Assembly: GCF_000003195.3 (NCBI RefSeq) | Contig: NC_012873.2 | Location: 9,323,894 to 9,387,893, forward strand | DNA from: Sorghum bicolor | Taxonomy: Eukaryota > Streptophyta > Magnoliopsida > Poales > Poaceae | Reading direction: 5' to 3' | Length of the DNA stretch: 64,000 bases | Shown: one piece after another, positions 59,480-64,000 of the stretch | How positions within the stretch are numbered: the first letter of the stretch is position 1 | How the letters are laid out: each line of letters begins with the position of its first letter | Notes under the pieces: model-generated | The model's input: the letters and a program-made list of their open reading frames with translations, nothing else | What the model was told of the DNA's origin: nothing | The model's database searches: none | Program-made: the position numbers and the translations under genes

Positions 59480-62340
59480 AGGAATGCGGCCCGCTTCCCT
59501 GTGTTTTACTCGGGGAACAAATCCACGACCCTTTCGTCCGGGAGAGTTTCCCCGTGGTGCGCTCGCGAGTCGCCCGACTCCTTCCTCTCGCAACACCGCC
59601 GCCGCTCGCTCAGGCTCCACCGCGGCTTGCCCAGGCTCCGCCGCGGCTCGCCCAAGCTCCGCCGCCGGTCTCCATCCGGGAGAGCTTCACGTCGAGTCGC
59701 ATCCGCCCCATCATCCCGACGCCCCGACATCCCATCGCATCCGCCCCGGCACCCCGTCTCCTCCGCGCCGGCGCGCGGCTTCCCGACGCCTCTGCCATCT
59801 CGTCAATTCGGTGAGCCTTGGTCACGCCTCTGCCATCCCTATGCCTTCTGCTAGGGTGTCAGATTTCTTGACCCTCCCTTCACAGGTCATTCTCCTAGAT
59901 CCAGTGAGCCCCAGTCTGTCCGCTTGCCTCGTTCCAAGATCTGGTGAGTCCTTCCTCCCTCCTCCTTGTTCAGATATGCTATTGTGCAATCATTCAACAA
60001 TCCATTCAGCAACAACCACAATCCCAGCTAAATCCATGTCCTGCAGGTCTTCCATGAGTCCCCTCGATTCTTAAACAGCAACATCCAACCCAAATCATCC
60101 TGTTGCACATGGCCAGAGCTAGAAGGTAATTGTATACAAATTTGTAAGTATATTATGGATCTTATAAGTTTTATGGAAAATTAATAATATCTCAATATGA
60201 TATATGCATGCTAAAATATGCTAATCATGTTATTGGGAGCGACCTGGGAGCAGCTTAAGATATTGAACCTATTGATGATTGCTTGCGATGTTTTCCAATG
60301 CCATACTAAAGTAGTTTCTTATGCCTTTTTATTTTATAAAAAAGTGGTTCCTTATAACCTATTGTTGATTGCTTAGAAAATTGAGACCTTTCAGTTAGTA
60401 GTAGTTACCCTGTCACTTCTATATTGGGCTTTGTCAAAGCTCCAGGGTGTGGATTCTATGGAAGCATATGGCTGTGTGTGCTGAGCTTCTTCTGAGCATT
60501 TTTTTATGCCGAACTGGGGCACTTAGATGTGCAGATCATGTTTGTATTAAGAGGACATATGACTCTAGGCTGCAAACATGCATGCATGGAGAGGATAATG
60601 CTACTAGGACTTATTAAATGTATAGGCAATAGGCAGATTTCAGTCTGGTACTACTGCTGTAATGTATCTTTTTGTTAGCTTTCCTTATTATTTTCAAGAA
60701 AAATACATGATGTATCTACTGGAAAGATTGATATTAGGAAGCTCCTTAATGTCGATGTTAGTGATGCAAATGAATAATCTATTATTTTGAATAAGACTGT
60801 ACATACTAAGTGTGCAAGCAGATAAGTATCTTGCAGAAAATAATGAAGCTCAAAATTTGCAAGGTTTCTCTACGGCTCAGAAGTTCTGAAGGTTTCTCTA
60901 CATATTATCCTCAATATGACAATGAGGATCATATCAGAGAGCAACAAGTCACATGGAAAGTCCTATGATCAACTATAGAACTATAGAAGGATGCTGACCA
61001 AACTTGAATTCAGCTGTAAGTTTTGCTTTTTAATAGCAGTTTTTACGTTATTTGGTTTCTTCAGTAATCCTCACTTGTGAATCCATGTAGGATCAGATAG
61101 CAGAATAGAAGAGATGCAAGTGACAAGAGAGTACATTGATAATATAGAGGCCCCATTTTTGCTTGGTAAGTTTCTGACACGATATAATAGTGGTGTGAAG
61201 AGTCATGTATTCTTGATTTTTTTTAGCATCTTTATGTTTTTTTATTTTTTGCTGGCTAAAGACTGCTTATTTTTGCACTTTATCATGTGTCAACCTGCAT
61301 CTGCAAGATATATGTTCTTTATTTCTTTTTCTTGTGAGGATTTCATCGATCTGGGGAATACCTCATTAGTTCTGTTTCAGTTCAGCACAAGCAGTCTACT
61401 ATTGTCCCTTCAGCAATAGCTTGTCTGCACAACTGAACTTCCTTTTTAAATTTTTGTTCTGATCTGCATTGTTGACAGCAGCCTGGTGCTCATCTGCTAC
61501 TGTGTTTGTTTTTGTAGTTTTAAATATTCAGTGGTTTGGATACATTGAGAAGGTATGAATTGATAAGGTTCAGCACAGGACTCGAATTTGAGGTCGCTGC
61601 TTCAAGCATAGGATAGAGACCAGTAGATGGAGGTTGTGCCTTCACGAATCGAGAGGGATTTAGCGATTTTGTTGTTGTTACTGACTCTTTAGTTTCCTTG
61701 GCACTTCTATTTTAGGGGCATTTATTTATTACATTGTTTTGATCATTCCCCTGGATCATTGTCTTATGGAGTTAGTATTTATGTTTAATATGACCAACAT
61801 ATTTTCTAGGTTTGCATGTAACTGAGCAAGCCCTTTTTATCCGAAAAGAGGAACCCAAAATTCAGGGGAACAAATTGAATAGAAACAAAATGATTGCCCA
61901 TACATAATATTTTTGTTTCTCACACTCACAGTTCATGGAAAAGAAAAAAAGAGATTATTTTTTCACTCATCAAAATTACATAATTATAGGTCCTTGACCT
62001 AACCTGAATTTTGTGTTTTTGTTTTTTTTTTCAGAGTTCTTCCTTCAGAAGGAAAATATATTTTTCAGTATATGCCCTCAAACTTTGCAATGGTTTGTTT
62101 TTAGTTGGAATTTGTCTTATCGCTGTCTATGCAGTCTCAAAGAAGCATCATTCAAGCTACAGCAGCAGTGCTACATCTTGCACAATAAAACCTATATATT
62201 TTTAGGTTAATTTAATATTAATTTTTAATTATTCTATCATCCTAGTTGGGCATTGTGTTCATAATTAACCTTGCTCTTTTTTTGGTGTTATAGTTGCAGA
62301 GGGCTTGGAGGAAGGAATCCATGATTTCAGATAAGTGAAA
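59480..62340 (+). other. possible transcribed locus of unknown type
   Basis: The GC-rich left part (59480-59830) with CT-rich, Pro-coding triplets resembles the 5' end of a grass transcript. Two short exon-like stretches follow with fair splice signals: around 60866-61016 (in one frame STYYPQYDNEDHIREQQ) and 61091-61165 between TGTAG and GGTAAG (in one frame SRIEEMQVTREYIDNIE). No domain is recognised and no full model can be built. It may be a non-coding RNA, a decayed gene or a captured fragment. Confidence 0.25.
59604..59666. repeat. 21-bp tandem repeat, three copies
   Basis: Units GCTCGCTCAGGCTCCACCGC-G, GCTTGCCCAGGCTCCGCCGC-G and GCTCGCCCAAGCTCCGCCGC-C lie head to tail. In one frame they would read RLAQAPP repeats. 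Confidence 0.85.
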
Positions 62341-63162
62341 TATGGTCACTTTTAGTAGTGGTTTTGCACATTTTCATCTTATATATAGATGTGCAAAGAC
62401 TCACACAAGGGAGAATTGTCGATGTTCATGGACGAGTCATGGTGATGTTATCTATTGGATGTAAGGATGGAGAAGCACGTATAAGAATGACACTATTTGG
62501 CTCTGGCTAGATGTTAGATTATACATTTGCATCAAGTAGACTTGCTTTCAGGTTTAAAATATGTTATATTTGTATGGAGAGTGACTATAGATTTTTAATA
62601 ATTTTATGTTGATCGGTGATGACTTTCTACATCATTTTACTTTTATATTTTTTTTCTTTTTTCTTTTATTTTTCTGAGACATCTTTTATTTACCTCTAGA
62701 AATTCAACGAAGCTATTACTGTTCTGCTCATTGGAGGATTCCATGGGATAAAACTTGTGCATATAAGATATAGCTACTACATATTGGTCGTTCCACAGCC
62801 ACAGCATCAGGGCATGAAACATTCATGACAATACTGCCAAACAGCAGCAGGGAAACGCCCCCCAGCGTGGATATCTTCCCTGGAGGTGGAAGGGAATCGA
62901 ACTGTCCAATAAAATTCCGCTGGGGGTTCTGTCGCCTTCTTCTTGGATAGTATACATATATTAAACAGATCCGAGACGGCTAGCGGCGAGTCGGTTACTG
63001 ACGCACAAACATAATCGCAGCCGACTGCCATATGCCAACAAGATGTAAATCTATTATTATATATATCAATATATGTATACTATATTACTATATCCATCCT
63101 TCCCTTCATATCGCTAACCTAACCTACTGTTGTGTTTCTCTCCACCAGTACTTCCTCGATCA
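62341..63162. other. intergenic DNA and F-box gene leader
   Basis: AT-rich with no gene recognised. A minus-strand open frame at 62807-63031 has ordinary composition but no domain. A TATA-rich stretch (63053-63092) lies 70-110 bp before the F-box ATG and may be its core promoter. Confidence 0.35.
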
Positions 63163-64000
63163 ATGCCGCCGATCCGCCGCTCTCGCCTCATGTTGACCTC
63201 ACATCGGCAGGGGCCAACATCACGGTGCGGCCGGAAGGTACGGCGGCGCCGCCACGCTGCCTCCCAAGAAGAAGGCGAGGGCAGCGGTACGTTCCTACCT
63301 GACGACATCCTCGGCCGTATATTCGCCGTCGCCGGACTGGATGAGCCCGCCACTGTAGTTCGTTGCGCCGCCACGTGCAGGCGCTGGGCAGGCGTCATCG
63401 CCAGGGACGCGCCTACGATCTCCCGCACCCTGCTGCAGCAGCCGCCTCTTGGCCGCCGTCTTCTTCCCGACCTTGCCATCGGCTTCTTCCACCAGGAGAA
63501 CGACGGGCCCACCGCGCGCACCAGGAAGCGCACAGCATCCACGGCGGAGCCGTCCTTCGTCCCTACGGCGTCTGGCCGTCGACGCTTTGGTCTCCAGCAG
63601 TGCTTCCTCAGCACGCTCGTCGGTGGCGGCCACGCCAACGCCGGGATCCTCGACCTCGACTACTCCCGAGTCCCGCCCCGTCGCCTCTCGCAACGGGCGT
63701 CTGGTCGTCGAGCTCCGGCGCGAGGCGTACGGGGATGGCCTCAAGCTGTGCGTCTGCAACCTTACGACGGGGGACACCGCCGTGCTCCCGCCGCTCTCCG
63801 GCGAGGACACACCGACGGGATACTACGCCTGTGCGCTGCTCACCGGTGAGGACCTACTCGAGGTCGGGCACCCGTGCGCGCGGCGGCGGCCGCCCGGATT
63901 CTTCAGGCTGCTCGTCGTGTACAACCGGCGCGGCTTCACGGCGCTTCGCTGCTACTCCTCCGACACCGGCTGCTGGGGCCGGCAGGCGAGGAAGCCCGGC
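63163..64000 (+). pseudogene. F-box protein gene, frameshifted and cut by the window edge
   Basis: From ATG 63163 the frame encodes a basic N-terminus (about 1-35), then an F-box (about 44-88: [37 protein letters not shown]), then the start of the substrate-binding region, for 167 codons. At 63664-63677 a 7-bp tandem duplication (TCCCGAG/TCCCGCC) moves the reading frame. The homologous grass F-box text ([52 protein letters not shown]) continues in the frame 1 nt later, through to 64000. Without a fix the protein runs into about 60 unrelated residues and stops near 63849. F-box proteins join SCF ubiquitin ligases via SKP1. It could be a recent pseudogene, a truncated allele or a sequence error. 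The 3' end is outside the window. Confidence 0.75.

Noticed and set aside
62807..63031. 74-residue minus-strand frame
   Set aside because: Composition is plausible for protein, but there is no recognised domain, no splice support and no matching neighbour exon.
63295..63810. 171-residue minus-strand frame
   Set aside because: Antisense shadow of the F-box coding region.

Overview
The window is nuclear DNA from a grass, most likely Sorghum or a close relative (inference). The evidence is spliced plant genes with GT-AG introns, GC-rich grass-type coding exons, many Tourist-like miniature elements with the GGCCTTGTTTAG terminus, and nested LTR retrotransposons. No prokaryotic or organellar genes were seen.

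Four protein-coding genes can be supported. They are (1) a PIF/Harbinger-derived, ALP1/HARBI1-like gene at the left edge (209-1585, +), which has lost its third catalytic acidic residue; (2) a class C heat-stress transcription factor (46973-47886, +); (3) HEI10, the meiotic crossover RING protein (50634-52540, -), with seven coding exons and an inferred 5'UTR intron of nearly 3 kb; and (4) an F-box protein gene cut by the right edge (63163-64000, +), with a 7-bp tandem duplication that shifts its frame.

Between the first two genes lies a large tandem array. A solo LTR (here called X, 5372-7401, target duplication GAGGG) is followed by about 4.5 kb of MITE-rich flank. From 5951 a unit of about 15.78 kb repeats: 5951-21734, 21735-37515, then a partial third copy 37516-43453. 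Each full unit holds the X LTR 3' part, the flank, a second truncated X-type LTR (X'), and a non-autonomous Athila-like Gypsy element inserted in X' and lacking the last 8 nt of its 3' LTR. Only copy 3 runs on into unbroken flanking DNA. The units differ at very few positions, so the amplification is recent.

The Athila-like element (13481-21737 and 29265-37518) has a tRNA-Asp primer site, one long gag-protease frame with a CCHC knuckle and two successive retropepsin-like domains, and no reverse transcriptase, RNase H or integrase. One in-frame TAG breaks gag in both copies.

The rest is intergenic: Tourist and Stowaway MITEs, a 531-bp CACTA element with a TGA target duplication (56273-56803), short tandem repeats, and a poorly resolved, possibly transcribed stretch at 59480-62340. 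The genes show no shared pathway; their grouping looks like ordinary grass gene-island structure interrupted by transposon blocks.
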